From: Neoceratodus forsteri
Lineage: Eukaryota; Chordata; Ceratodontiformes; Ceratodontidae
NCBI GenBank assembly: GCA_016271365.2
Contig: CM057456.1
Span: forward strand, 611,263,501-611,327,500
Direction of reading: 5' to 3'
DNA length: 64,000 bases
Every line of letters begins with the position of its first letter. Position 1 is the first letter of the stretch. The notes under the pieces are model-generated. The model saw nothing but the letters and a program-made list of their open reading frames with translations, was not told the origin of the DNA and did not search any database. Positions 9,091-19,780 of this stretch are shown here, piece after piece. A program made the translations under genes and the position numbers.

Positions 9091-11552
9091 ATGGAGGAAA
9101 AATCTTCCCCAGGATTTCGGCGGTGCCCCTGCTGCCAGAAGATGTCATGCACCAATCCCCATCTCACGTGTGTTTACTGCCTAGGTGTCGGATATAACAC
9201 CTCGTCGTGCAGTTTTTGTTTGGCCTTCCATCCCAACGTCCTGGATGACAGCAAGGCACGCCAGAAGCTGGGAGACTGGAAAAGAGAAACCCACCGGTGA
9301 AATCGAAGGAGGCTAGGTGAGCGGTTTCCGCGGCTGTGGGCTCTGCCGATCAGCTGGAACAGATGAAGGCGCTTGAGGAGGAAGCAGCTCGTGCTTCGGC
9401 TAATCGAAGCTTCTTCGTCCTGCTGAACCTAGGCTCCACCTTTACGGACTCCTTCAGGGAGATGTGCCAGTCTCTTCTCGCTCGGGGTGAGGCGCCCTCG
9501 GGCTCTCACTTCTCCTTGCTCTCAGAAGAGGGAGAAGGACCTGGTGTCTTCGTCCCGATGGAGATGCGCTTGGGACCAGGAGAGGTCTGAGTCCCAAGAA
9601 CACGTGGTCTCAATCTCAGTCGAAATCGCATCCTCGGCTGCTGACTTTTCGGACCTTCCGTCTGACCAAGGGACCGAGGAAGTGGCCAAGGTCGAAATTA
9701 TCCTCGACCCCATCGACCCCTTGTCTCTGGCTATGCCCAGTGACTCGTTGGAAAGGACTCCAGTCCTGGTTTTTCCAGATGAGGAGACCCAGCCAGCTGG
9801 TGTCCCCATCAAGGACCGGTCCCGGACCCCTTGGTCTCACTGATCCCAGTGTCGCCCAGTCGACCGAGTCGGACTCCCCGTTCTCGCTCTTGGTCCAGGA
9901 CCCCCTCGGACGATCAACCGAGGAAGAGCCATAAGCACTCAAAAAAGAGGCGACGCCACAGGTCCTCATCCTCCTCGGATGAGGAGAGGCTCCAGTGGAA
10001 ACTCCATCGGCACTATGAAGACCTTATTTGGCAGCAGCTGATCTTGACCGGGCAGAAGCCGGCTCCACTGCCTACCCCAGCCATCACTTGGCTCTTGCCT
10101 CCTAGGCCGAAGCCGACCCCTCTGGAACCGAAGCCTTCAGTTCCTCCTCCTGTGGGGCCATGCCATCTCCCAGTTAGGCCTACTCCGGTCTCTCCACCGA
10201 TTCGGGTGGAACCACTGCCTAAACAGCCTGAGGGAGGGGCGCCCTCGAGAGAGGACCGACAGGACACCAGGCTTCCCCGACATCTGTCGATAACAGTCAC
10301 CCCGGACCACCCTTGGCAGGTCGAGGGTGACTTTGGTGGTAGACCACTGTATCACGACTCTTTGGACTCTGACAACACAGGTTTGCACTCACATGCCAGG
10401 GATGATGAGTCGTCTGTCTGCGCAGGGATGGAGGAAGGCCCTTCCTCTTTCTAGGGTATTCTCCACCTCATCTCCGATTCCACTGGAATGCCCCTGGAGC
10501 CTATCCAGAAAAAGGCGGAGTACCCTCTCACTGCCATTCTTAAGAGAGGGGATACCCCAACAGAGGCCATTGTTGGCCCAGCCCTTGAACTTTGGCAGCA
10601 TCCTGCCTCCTGCCCAGCACCATCTGCCCACATGGCCCACAAGTACGCGGTGCCCATGGGGTCCCTTGCGGGGTTCACATAGCACCCTTCAGCCAAGAGC
10701 CTAGTAACCACCTCTGCGTTCAGGCGTACTGGTAGTTCGGCCGACATGAACCAACCCCTGGACAAGGAGTCCAAGAATATGGACCGCACTGCCCGTAAGG
10801 TCTATGTGGCATCTTCCTTGGGCTTTCGTCAGGCCAGCTCAGCTATCATTATGGCACACTTCTCTCATGCCCTTCTTGAGTCATTAGACGAGGTCTTCCC
10901 TCTTCTCCCACCGGACATGCAGACCACGGTCAAGCAGGTCCGTGAACAGGGCCGTGCTGTCGCTAAACAGCAGCTCCAGACGGCGTTGGATATCAGGGAT
11001 TCTCGTGCCCGCTTGCTGGCAGCCGCAGTGGCCTCTCACCACAGGGCTTGTCTGAGGCTTTCCTCCTTCCTGGCGGATACTCAGCATAAGCTTGCTGACG
11101 TGCCCTTCCTGGGCACCGACTTGTTCGGTCCAGGAGTGGCCGGTCACCTTCAGTGTATAGAGCAGTCCAGTGCCATCTTGGATGCCACTTCTGTTAAGGG
11201 TTCTTCGGGCAAGAACCAGCAGAAGAGAAAGAAGAAGCCATTTCGGCATTCTCCCACTGAGGTCAGCAGCAGCAAGCTCAAACATGGCGCCCGTGGCCCA
11301 AGCAGGGTCCTCAACAGCCCTGTAAAGGAGGCAGAGGCGCAGATCCCGGGGTCTCCTCCTCCTCTATGCCTGCTCAGTGACGGGTTGGGGGTTGCTACCC
11401 CTACACCCGTCACGCCAGATCTGGGTCCTCCCATGGGGGGTCGGCTCCGCCACTTTATTTCTACCTGGTCCGCTGTCATTTCGGACAGGTGGGTTCTTGA
11501 AGTGGTTGGTCGGGGACTGTCTATAGAATTCAAGCAGTACCCTCCCAGCTGA
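9091..11552 (+). pseudogene. gag of A2, broken
   Basis: The start at 9091 is chosen because it matches the A3 gag start. The zinc module has C12, C14, H24, C27, C30, C40 and C43; tyrosine replaces the usual second histidine at 35. The frame stops at 9300. A serine/proline linker follows in the frames 9487-9843 and 9831-10454. The conserved C-terminal block is open for 268 residues at 10746-11552. It begins with the DKESKN/ARKVYVASSLG helix region, continues through TDLFGPGV, and runs into the GGRLRHFISTW segment that leads into RT. This block is the LAP2-alpha-like Gag part. Confidence 0.82.
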
Positions 11553-12240
11553 GTCCATGCCCCTTGGGAGGAACGGAGCTCCGCTTGCACCCAGTCGGCT
11601 CTTCAGGACGACGTAGCTAAGCTCCTCCACAAGGAGGCAGTAGCTCTGGTGCCGGATACACCGACAGACCCAGACTTTGTTTCCAGGTACTTCCTGGTGC
11701 CCAAGCGGATGGGGGGTTGGCGCCCCATCCTAGATCTCCACGACCTGAATTAATATCTCAGGCCTCGCACCTTCCTGATGGTCACTCTGACCCAGATCAC
11801 ACCATCCCTGGAGCGAAACATGTGGTTCTGTTCACTGGATCTACAGGACGCGTTCTTTAACGTCCCAGTCCGTCCGTCCCATCAGCGGTTGCTTCACTTC
11901 AGGGTCGAAGGGACCCTGTATGAGTTCTGAGCCATGCTGTTTGGCCTGTCATCGGCCCCTCGGGTCTTCACCAAATGCATTGCAGTGGTGGCGGCCCACT
12001 TTCAGCATCGAGGAGTCAGAATCTGCCCTTATCTCAACGACTGGCTCTTGGCAGGTTCCTCCCTTCAGGAGGTGGAGAGGCCTAGGGACCTGGCCCTCCA
12101 AACCTGCCCCCAACTCGGCCTCCTGATCAACGAGGCCAAGTCGGAACTCGTGCCCTCTCAGGTGATGAGCTTCATCGGGGCAGAGCTCGACTCCTGTCAA
12201 GCCAGAGCTTGGCTCCTGGCGGTCAGGGCGTAGGTTCTCT
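11440..12240 (+). pseudogene. Reverse transcriptase of A2, broken
   Basis: RT motifs run in order: WRPILDLHDLN (about 11720-11750), immediately followed by a stop; CSLDLQDAFFNVPV with the first catalytic aspartate (about 11832-11873); a second stop just before MLFGLSSAPRVFTKC (11934 on); and the active-site box as YLND (about 12030-12041), where the first aspartate of YxDD has become asparagine. Thumb-like sequence follows (GLLINEAKSELVPSQVMSFI). Two stops plus the altered active site mean a dead enzyme. Confidence 0.85.
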
Positions 12241-12419
12241 CCTCCTTTGCCCAATCATTTCTGGTTGGGCACTTGTGCCCTGCCCGGGACTTTCTGCGCC
12301 TTCTGGGTTACATGGTGGTGTGCACCTCAGTGGTCCGTTGGGCCCGGTGGCACATTCGTCTCCTCCAATGGGAGCTGGCAGCCCAGTGGACTCAGCGATA
12401 TGGTCACTTCGACCAGCTG

Positions 12420-13292
12420 ATCACTGTAACCCAGAAGATGTGGGATGCTGTCCAATGGTGGACCGCCCACACTGGTTGCAGGAAGGGATCCCGTTTGTCC
12501 ACCCAGCGATGGTCATCCTTATGACCAATGCCTCTCTCATGGGCTGGGGAGCCCATATGGGGGACAACAGGGCCCATGGGTTCTTGGACCCCGAGGAGTC
12601 CCAATGCCACATCAACCTGTTGGAGCTCAGAGCAGTCAGCTTTCGCTCCTCAACTCCGGGGTCAAGTGGTTCAAGTCCAGACGGACAATACCACGACCAT
12701 GTACTATCTCAACAAACAGGGCAGCACGCACGCCCATCTGCTGTGCAAGGAGGCGCTCTGCATCTGGACCCTCGTAAGCTGGTTGGAGGCAGATCTCCCA
12801 GCCATCCATGTGGCAGGAGCCTCGAACCAGCTGGCGGATGCTCTCAGCTGCATAGGCCAGACATCCCACGAGAGGTCTCTCCATCCAGAGGTAGCTTACA
12901 GCCTGTTCTTCTGTTGGGGCAAGCCGATGGTGGACCAGTTTGCCTCAAGGGAGAACACCAAGCTGAGGTTGTTTCATGCCCGCCCCCCTCAGCAGGGCTC
13001 ACTGCAGGGGGATGCCTTCTTGAGGCCGTGGACCCCAGGCCTTTTCTACGCTTTCCCTCCATTTCCCCTGATCCACAAGGTGTTACTCAAGGTGAGAAGG
13101 GACAAGGTGAAGGTGATTCTGGTAGCCCCAGACTGGCCGTGCCAGTTCTGGTACCCAGATCTCCTCAGCCTCAGCTGCAGGCCCCTGGAGCGGCTCTGTA
13201 CACGCCTGGACCTGATATCTCTCAATCAGGGGAAGGTCTTCTATCTGGACTATCAATCCCTGTACCTCACAGCCTGGTACTTGAGTGGCTAG
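12420..13292 (+). pseudogene. RNase H and MT-position segment of A2
   Basis: A 254-residue frame (12528-13292) holds RNase H residues D53 (QTDN) and D104 (LADAL), then DQFASREN (about 136-143), GDAFLRPW, and the FPPF motif (176-179) with LIHKVLLK and VILVAPDWP after it. The first RNase H aspartate and glutamate (LMTNASLMGWG with N for D, and HINLLEL) lie in a neighbouring frame. The post-RH block is what DIRS literature calls a Dam-like methyltransferase; I see the conserved position and motif only. This is one of the longest uninterrupted pieces in A2. Confidence 0.8.
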
Positions 13293-14331
13293 AGTTCCAG
13301 GCTTTGGGTCTTTCCGAAGATGTCTACACCGTGGTGGAGGCATCTAGAAAGGAATTGAACAGAAAATGTTATGCATTCAAATGGAAACAGTTTTCCATTT
13401 AGTGTCGGGGTAAGGGTCTGGATCCATTATCCTGTTCTGTGGCTAACATTCTCGACTGCCTTTGGTCTCTCTCCAAAGGGGGGTCTATGGTCATCGACCC
13501 TTAGGGTGCATCTGGCAACTACTTCTGCTTATCGGCATGGGCCAGTCAGCCGACATTGGCACAGGAGACAGTGGTCATGCGCTTTTTCAATGGCCTGGAT
13601 CACATATCCCCTCCAGTGCGTGAACCTCCACCTCCATGGGATCTATTGCTGGTTTTGGCAAAGCTCATGGGCAAGCCACTCGAACCCATGCACAAATGTG
13701 AGCTTTCACACTTGTCGTGGAAGATGGCCTTCCTGGTGGCTATCACATCTGCCAGAAGGACAGGGGAGCTCCAGGCGCTTTCGGTGGACTCCCCCTTATC
13801 TGGTCTTTCACAGGGACGAAGTTGTCCTGCGCCCCCACCTGAAATTCCTTTCGAAGGTGGTGTCAGAGTTTTCACCTTAACCAGGTGTTGACTCTTCCGG
13901 TTTACTACCCTAATTACACCTCGGAGGCTGAGTACAGGCTCCATACCTTGGACCTGAGACGTGCTCTCTCCTACTACAAGGAGAGGACAGTGGAAATTTG
14001 GGGAGAGGTTTGCCAGCTGTTCGTCACCTATGCTGACGCTGCTTCTGGCAGATTTACAGCCAAATGGACAGTAGCAAGATGGATTACATCATGCATAGAT
14101 CTGTGCTATGAGTTGGCAGGCAAGTAGCCTCCCAGAGGGATAAGAGCTCGTTCTACCCGCCATACTGCTGCATCGGTGGCTGCTTCCAGGGACATCCCTA
14201 TCCAGGAAATCTGCCGGGCTGCTACCTGGAAGTCAGCAAACACCTTCAGTTCCCACTACCACCTTGACCTTGAGTCACACCGGGTTGCTGGTTTTGGGGC
14301 CTCGGTTCTCCAATCTTTATTTCCTAAGTAG
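13293..14331 (+). pseudogene. Tyrosine recombinase of A2, broken
   Basis: The N-terminal core-binding part (TRKCYAFKWKQFSI-like, about 13345-13400) ends at a stop near 13400. The first arginine box, ITSARRTGELQAL, is in the frame 13556-13891. The frame 13885-14127 carries the linker to the second box. HxxR survives only as RSTR (about 14150-14161), so the histidine is replaced. The tyrosine context SHYHLDLES (about 14250-14280) is partly kept. The altered box II and several frame breaks make it inactive. Confidence 0.8.
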
Positions 14332-14384
14332 GTTGTGTGTGTGCCTTGCCTCCCTTCTCCCGGAGAACTGGTTGGAGTCTGCCA

Positions 14385-14700
14385 AGAAGTGTGGATGAAC
14401 AACATATCCACGCTCCTAGAAAAACAGGTTACTCACCTGTAACAGTAGTTCTAGGAGTGGTATATGTTCATTCATCCACATCTATACACCGACCTTCCGC
14501 CTTCGGTGCTGCACCTTGCTTCCAGCGAAGGCTAAGATCTGACGTCATGGGGCCGAGCCGAGGTATATACCATCTGGGTGGGTGGGAGGAGCCAGCTTGA
14601 AGACTTCCGGCAAGATTTAAAGTGGAAGGGGACATGCCAAGAAGTGTGGATGAACAACATATACCACTCCTAGAACTACTGTTACAGGTGAGTAACCTGT
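14385..14700 (+). repeat. A2 internal complementary region and right inverted repeat
   Basis: 14385-14480 is a near-palindrome centred on AACAGGTTACTCACCTGTAA. Its halves are the reverse complements of the left and right element ends. 14481-14700 is the right ITR, pairing with 8821-9010, and ends in ACAGGTGAGTAACCTGT. Confidence 0.85.
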
Positions 14701-14757
14701 TCATCCTTGCCTTTAGCTCTTTCTACATAACAAATGGAACAGGGTCTTATTCAGCCC

Positions 14758-16025
14758 TGTCACAATTCCCTTCCTTCCCACTCCTGCAGAGGGTTCTGTT
14801 CAAGCTCCAATTGGAAGGAGTGGAGATGATTCTTATAGCTCCCTTTTGGCCATGCCAGATTTGGCTTCCCCTGCTGCAACAGCTAGCTGTGGAACCTCTG
14901 TTGCCCCTGCCCCTGTTCACAGGCTTGCTCTCCCAGGTCCAGGGCACTCTAGTTCATCCGGGCCTCAAGTCCCTGCATCTCCATGCGTGGCTGTTGTGCA
15001 CCTAGCTATCGCCTGCTTTGGGGTGTCCTTTAGGGTCGCTGACATCCTGGTGGCAGCCAGGAAGCCCTCTACCAGGGCCACTTATGCTATGAAATGGAAG
15101 CACTTTTCCATTTGGGCTGCTGCTCGCCATTTGGATCCTTTCACCTGCCCGGTGGATCAGGTGTTGGAGTACCTTCTTTCCCCTTCAGATTCAAGTCTGG
15201 GGTACTCCTTCCTTAAGGTTCACCTTTCCGCCATCTCTGCATACCATGTGCCAACTGAGGGCAAAGCTGTCGCTCAGCTTAATGTGTCCTGTGAGGCATT
15301 TTGCATCTGAAACCTCCCACTTGGGACCCAGTCCCTCCATTGGATCTCAATTTTATGTTGGAGAAACTCACTTTACCTCTCTTTGAACCGGTCGCAAATT
15401 GTGAGCTGTGCTTTCTGTCATGGAAAGCACTCTTTTTAGTAGCTGTTACTTCTGCTCGACGGATTTCTGAGCTCCAGGGTCTGATGTGTAAAGAGCCTTA
15501 TTTGGTTTTTCACAAAGACAGGGTGTCTTTGCACACTAATCCTAGGTTTTTGCCTAAGGTGGCATCTAAGTTTACTTTAAATCAATCCATCCACCTTCCA
15601 ATTTATTTTTCTGAGTACTCTTATCAGGGGGAGGCTTTGCTCCATACTTCGGATATTCACAGAATGTTACGGTATTACACGAACTGCACCAAGCCTTTAA
15701 GGAAAACTGACCAGTTGTTTGTTTTGTTCGCCCCTAACAGAGAGGGCACTCCTGTTTCCAAACAGTGTTTGTCTAAGTGGTTATCTAATTGCAATGTTTA
15801 CTGCTACCACAAGTACAACAAGCCCCTTCTAAGGTTGATCAAGGGCCATTCCACCAGAGGTATAGCTGCCTCAACAGCTTGCTTCAGGAATGTGTCTGCT
15901 GCTGACATCTGCGCAACTCCCCACCTGGAGTTCTGTCCACACCTTCACCAAGCATTACAGTTTGGACATTGCCTCTAGGCGTAGAGCCTGTTTCAGCCTG
16001 GCAGTTCTTCAGGGCCTTCTGTCAT
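14758..16025 (+). pseudogene. C1 MT end and tyrosine recombinase
   Basis: After A2, C1 resumes with FPLLQRVLFKLQLEG and LIAPFWPCQIW (about 14770-14870), the end of the MT-position segment. The recombinase then spans two overlapping frames. 14846-15310 holds the core-binding domain (ADILVAARKPSTRATYAMKW). 15301-15978 is 225 residues with arginine box SARRISELQGL and the HSTR box (about residues 180-183). The catalytic region reads SLDIAS after a frameshift near 15920, so the tyrosine (KHYSLD, about 15950-15967) falls out of frame. It is nearly intact apart from two or three small shifts. Confidence 0.83.
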
Positions 16026-16104
16026 GAGCTTTGACTGCTGACTTGTCCTCCTCCCAATGATGTTATGCTTGTGATAGCTGGTACTGCTTGGGACTCAGTC
16101 CTAC

Positions 16105-16538
16105 TCGTGTGGCCCGCTGCAAGAACCTTCTTCAAAGTAAGATAGTACAGTTGTGTAAGCTCTTACTGTAACAGTAGATCATCGACAGAAGCTCTTGCAG
16201 CAGGCCCTGCTTTCCTTTCCCCTGCTTCTCTTTTTTTATCGCATCTGCTTCTGCCTTTTCTTTCTCTCAGAGTAACTTTGTTGGTTCTTCATCAGCTGGC
16301 CATGCAGAGTCTCCAGCGGAAGAACTGAGGTGATGTGGGAGACCGCCCTCCTGTATAGCCTATATTGACATTAGATGACTGACGTCGGCAAGGGGTGGTT
16401 CCCCCGTGGTAGACTGCTAGCTAGAAGTTTTACGTGTGGTCCTAGTGCCTGGTGGCATAGTCCTACCAGTGTGGCTTGCTGCAAGAGCTTCTCTCAAAGA
16501 TCTACTGTTACGGTAAGTTCTTACATAACTGTACTATC
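16105..16538 (+). repeat. C1 internal complementary region and right inverted repeat
   Basis: ICR at about 16108-16215: TGGCCCGCTGCAAGAACC at one side pairs with GCTCTTGCAGCAGGCC at the other. The right ITR (about 16320-16538) complements 3445-3640 and ends ACGGTAAGTTCTTACATAAC, then GTACTATC. The next base starts D1. Confidence 0.8.
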
Positions 16539-17014
16539 TTCCCCAAGTTGGTCTTCACCATTCATCATGCCTAGGTCTAGGCTGAATGTCTGGACTCTGC
16601 TCAGGAGCTTGTCTCTTAAAATTTTTCAGTGCTGGGGGAGCTGACATTGGAGATGGTGCCGCCAATGAGGCCGACATATTACAAGTTGCTCATGGAGTGG
16701 CCAGTAACCAAAGCTGACTCCTCCGAGCTTCTTAGTTCTGTTTTTCCCACCATCAAGGAAGAATCTCAGCGAAGGAAGTATCAAGAACTCTACTGCACAG
16801 CTCTGCTCCGTTCGGGCCTGCTTGAGTTGTTCAACCGATTGTCGACAGCTTGACATTGTTCTCAATGCCCTAAGTCCTGATTCCATTTACGGCACCAATC
16901 TTTCTTATTTTTTCTTTATTTTCTCAGTGCCGAGAACTTTTTCCCCTTTTTTGTTTATTTTCTGTACAGCGGTGATGTTGGGTTTGGGACATCGAGGATA
17001 GCGAGAGTTGCCCC

Positions 17015-17194
17015 ATGCATCAGTACCCCTTTGACAACTCCATGACCGTGACAGACCCAAATGACCATTGTTTTTCTTGTCTGTGTCCCTGCCATGCGAT
17101 GGACAAGTGCGACACCTGCTTCTCAGTGAATTACTGCACTGTAGTTATCCACGTGGCAAGGTTTGGGAAGATCCTCCCCGGCAACCTTCAGTGA
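17015..17194 (+). pseudogene. N-terminal gag fragment of D1
   Basis: A 59-codon frame starts at the ATG at 17015 and stops at 17192-17194. It carries CFSCLCPCHAMDKCDTC, matching the second half of the shared Gag zinc module (C-x2-C-x4-H-x4-C-x2-C). The first half (C-x-C and the spaced histidine) has decayed. The closest relative in the window is the D2 frame at 24727. Confidence 0.65.
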
Positions 17195-19620
17195 GTCGTC
17201 GGCGCGCAGGGACGCCAAGACAATGTCTCTGGGCTTCTCTCCAGAGCCCTCCTGGCTGTATATAAGCCAGCTGAGAGAAGACCCCTCTGTTTCAAGGCTT
17301 GCTGAAACAAGGTGTCTCGGGATGGTGGGGCAGTCATCCTCCTGTGGGAGGGGCGCGACTGTACACCCCTCACAGTCCAAGGGCTTCTCAGAGACACGGG
17401 CGACCCCTGGTGTGGTGCTGCAGCTATACACTGGGTCCGCTCTGGTGGTCGGTCCCCCTGGTGCTGCTAATGTTGACTTTGGCGCCGGTGAGAAAGACAG
17501 CGCTGACCGTGCGCCTGGTCTCCTCTCCGAAACCGCTCTCCATGCTAGAGGACCTAGAATCCAGGGGGTGGCCACACTGGAGATCTCCCTGATCTCATCC
17601 TCCACCTCAGAGGGTGAAGATAGGGAAGATCTCAGCTGTCTTCCTGGCTCTGCGGAGCCCCTGGAGACTTCATGGGCCTTCCCGAGGCCTACATCGACTC
17701 TACAGCCTGCAGGATCTCCCGGCAGTGCCGCCTCCCCCAAGCCCTCTGGTGCCATCTCCAGTGCCGGGGACTGTCTCAGTATCGAGGGGATGGTGGCATC
17801 GGGGCCGATTTGAGAGTCAGTGCCATCTCCTGCACCAAGTCCACCTCCTCTGTTTCTGGTCATATGGGGCTGAATTCATCTGCTGGGGACAGTGCTGAGA
17901 GGGGATCCGCTGTCACTTCCTCGGTGACTGGACCCTCTTCTTCTTCATCTGCTGGCCTGGATTCATTTGCTAGACCTCTCCTGAGGGGCAGATCTCTCTC
18001 TTCTGGTGTGGGGGTTGGTAGGGCACATTCGGTGTCACGGTCCCTCCGTGGAGCCTCTAGGGGCTCCAGGAGGAGCTGTAGCACTGATGCTGCCTTGTCT
18101 TCCCCTCCACCTAGGGGGTGTTCTGCAGTTGGTGGGGATAGGGGTCGCCCTTTGGGATCTGTACGGCTCCATTCTCCTCACCTGGGGGTTCCCCCCTAAG
18201 TGCACCACCCTGTCTGCCCCTCTGCTGTTGGGCACACTGAGGTGGGCAGGATAGGCACACCCCCCCCCTTTGAGAAGGGTCTCCTGCATGCAGGGTGGGA
18301 TAAATCAGGTAGCCAGGTGGCTAATGGCTGGTAAAAATATTGGTTTGGCTACCAGATTTAGAAAATTACTGGCCCGTTGGCTACCTGATTCAAAGTAGTA
18401 TACCTCCCTTAAAAATGATGGCCACAAAAAATATTGCTTTGGCTACCAGAGTTTGAAAGCTAGTGGCCAAACTGACCATCATGTCATAGTCTGATTTGTC
18501 CCATTCTGCCTGCACGGTCCCGCTCCCCTTGCAGAGGTATGCCCTGGGTTCTGGCTAGGCTGCCCTTCTCATCCTCTGCCTCAACCCCTGGCCCCTTCTT
18601 CCCGGTCTCTTTGGTCCAAGAAGCCCCATGAGCTGGGATGAGTTCAGAGGGTCAGTAGCCACATTTTCTTGATACTTAAGGGCACTCACGAGGTCATCTT
18701 TAGACATCAAACCCCAGCGCTGCCCCCCTGTGAGCCTAGCTCTTCCAAATCTTCCACTTCCTCCACCGAGGAAGAGGATGCTTCCCTTCACTACTCTGCT
18801 GATGCGGACTTCATGTCTTAGCAGTGCTTCCTGGTGGAGGTGTTGGAGGAGCTTCACATCTCCCATTCCAACAGACATAACCCTGCCTGTACGACACTGT
18901 CGTTCCTTGGGGAATATAGTGTTGACCATTTGGTCATACCTCCCTGGCCACGGCCATTCACTTAGGCCTTGCTTATATGTTGTCTGGCAACATCTCCCTG
19001 CCCCTAGGGACTGCATACGCAGGTATTGCGCTGCTGAGCGGTCTCTAGGTGCTATGTCCCACCCCTCATCGGGAGTGCTGGATACCCCATCTGGGCATCA
19101 TCACCCCGGCACAGCTGCCCTCCAGAGTTTGACTCGGCTGAATTAGACCACTGGGGAAGAAGGGCGTTTTGACCACGCACCTCCTTTTGTGTATAGTGGC
19201 CCATCAGGTACACCACACAGCCTATGCCAGGCACCTCTGGACACTGCTAGGTCAACGCTTAGCAGCAATGTCTGACTGTGGGGAAACCCAGAAGGCCATT
19301 AGCCTTTCTGCATGGCACCTGGAACTTGCAAGACACCTCTCCAGGGCAGTGTATGATGCTAATGAGGTGGCATCCAAGCTGGTGGTACATCAGTTTGCAT
19401 AAGACTGATGTCATGGCTTCATCTTTTGAGGTTGTCACCCCAGCTTGAAGTAGGATGCTGTCCTCACCTTTGTGGGGGGCCCATTTTTTCTCTCAGAGGG
19501 CACAGCTTGAGCTTCAGGGGCTCCTTTCTGTCTTCCGGAGCTTGGGAGCCTCCACCTGCCCAGGACCGCTCACAGGCCTTATCAGGCCCATAAGGGGTCC
19601 TCCCCTCCTGTTTTTTTCCC
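17163..19620 (+). pseudogene. Remaining gag region of D1, broken
   Basis: A 216-residue frame (17163-17813) is rich in Ser, Pro, Gly and acidic residues, like the Gag linkers of other families. Frames 17672-18199, 18730-19146 and 19169-19402 continue it in pieces. The last (MSDCGETQKAISLSAWHLEL and ARHLSRAVYDANEVASK) resembles the helical C-terminal Gag block. A small repeat-bearing stretch (about 18300-18500) interrupts the middle. No RT follows; the sequence passes straight to 3' non-coding DNA. Confidence 0.55.
18336..18470. repeat. Two imperfect 40-bp direct repeats in D1
   Basis: AATATTGGTTTGGCTACCAG (about 18336) and AATATTGCTTTGGCTACCAG (about 18430) each continue into an A-rich stretch and TGGCC. 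The unit spacing is roughly 90 bp. The surrounding 200 bases do not look like gag and may be an insertion of unknown class. Confidence 0.5.
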
Positions 19621-19685
19621 CCACAGGAGGCTGAGGAAATCTCTTTTCCCTCAGGGTTTGCCAGCTCTGCACTGTGACCCAGGGG

Positions 19686-19780
19686 TGATGAATGGTGAAG
19701 ATTTACTTGGGGAAGCTTATGAAAACTACATTCTCATAATAATTATTGATCTTCCCGAGTATCTTCACCATTCATCCCGA
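19686..19780 (+). repeat. D1 internal complementary region
   Basis: GATGAATGGTGAAGATTTAC at the left is answered by GTATCTTCACCATTCATC at the right, with ATAATAATTATTGATCTTCC between. The halves are reverse complements of the two D1 termini, as in families A to C. Confidence 0.75.

Larger units (their letters stand above)
8821..14700 (+). mobile_element. DIRS-type retrotransposon A2, structurally complete
   Basis: This 5.9-kb family A element keeps all parts in order: left ITR (8821-9010), gag, RT, RH, MT-position segment, YR, ICR (14385-14480) and right ITR to 14700. The left end (GGATATGTTGTTCATCCACA) is the reverse complement of the right-hand GTGTGGATGAACAACATATC. It interrupts C1. Every gene carries at least one stop or frameshift, so it is complete in structure but not in coding capacity. 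Confidence 0.92.
3445..16538 (+). mobile_element. DIRS-type retrotransposon C1, interrupted
   Basis: This family C element has a left inverted repeat at 3445, gag, RT, RH, then an interruption (about 8255-14757) by unclassified DNA and the complete element A2. The MT segment and recombinase follow, and a complementary region and right repeat end at 16538. The left end (CATGCAGCAGGCCACACTGG) is the reverse complement of the right end (CCAGTGTGGCTTGCTGCAAG) with a few mismatches. D1 begins at the next base. All frames are damaged. Confidence 0.88.

Noticed and set aside
10746..11552. A host LAP2-like gene
   Set aside because: The frame lies between gag linker and RT within clear DIRS termini, and A3 has the same block in the same place. 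It is element Gag.
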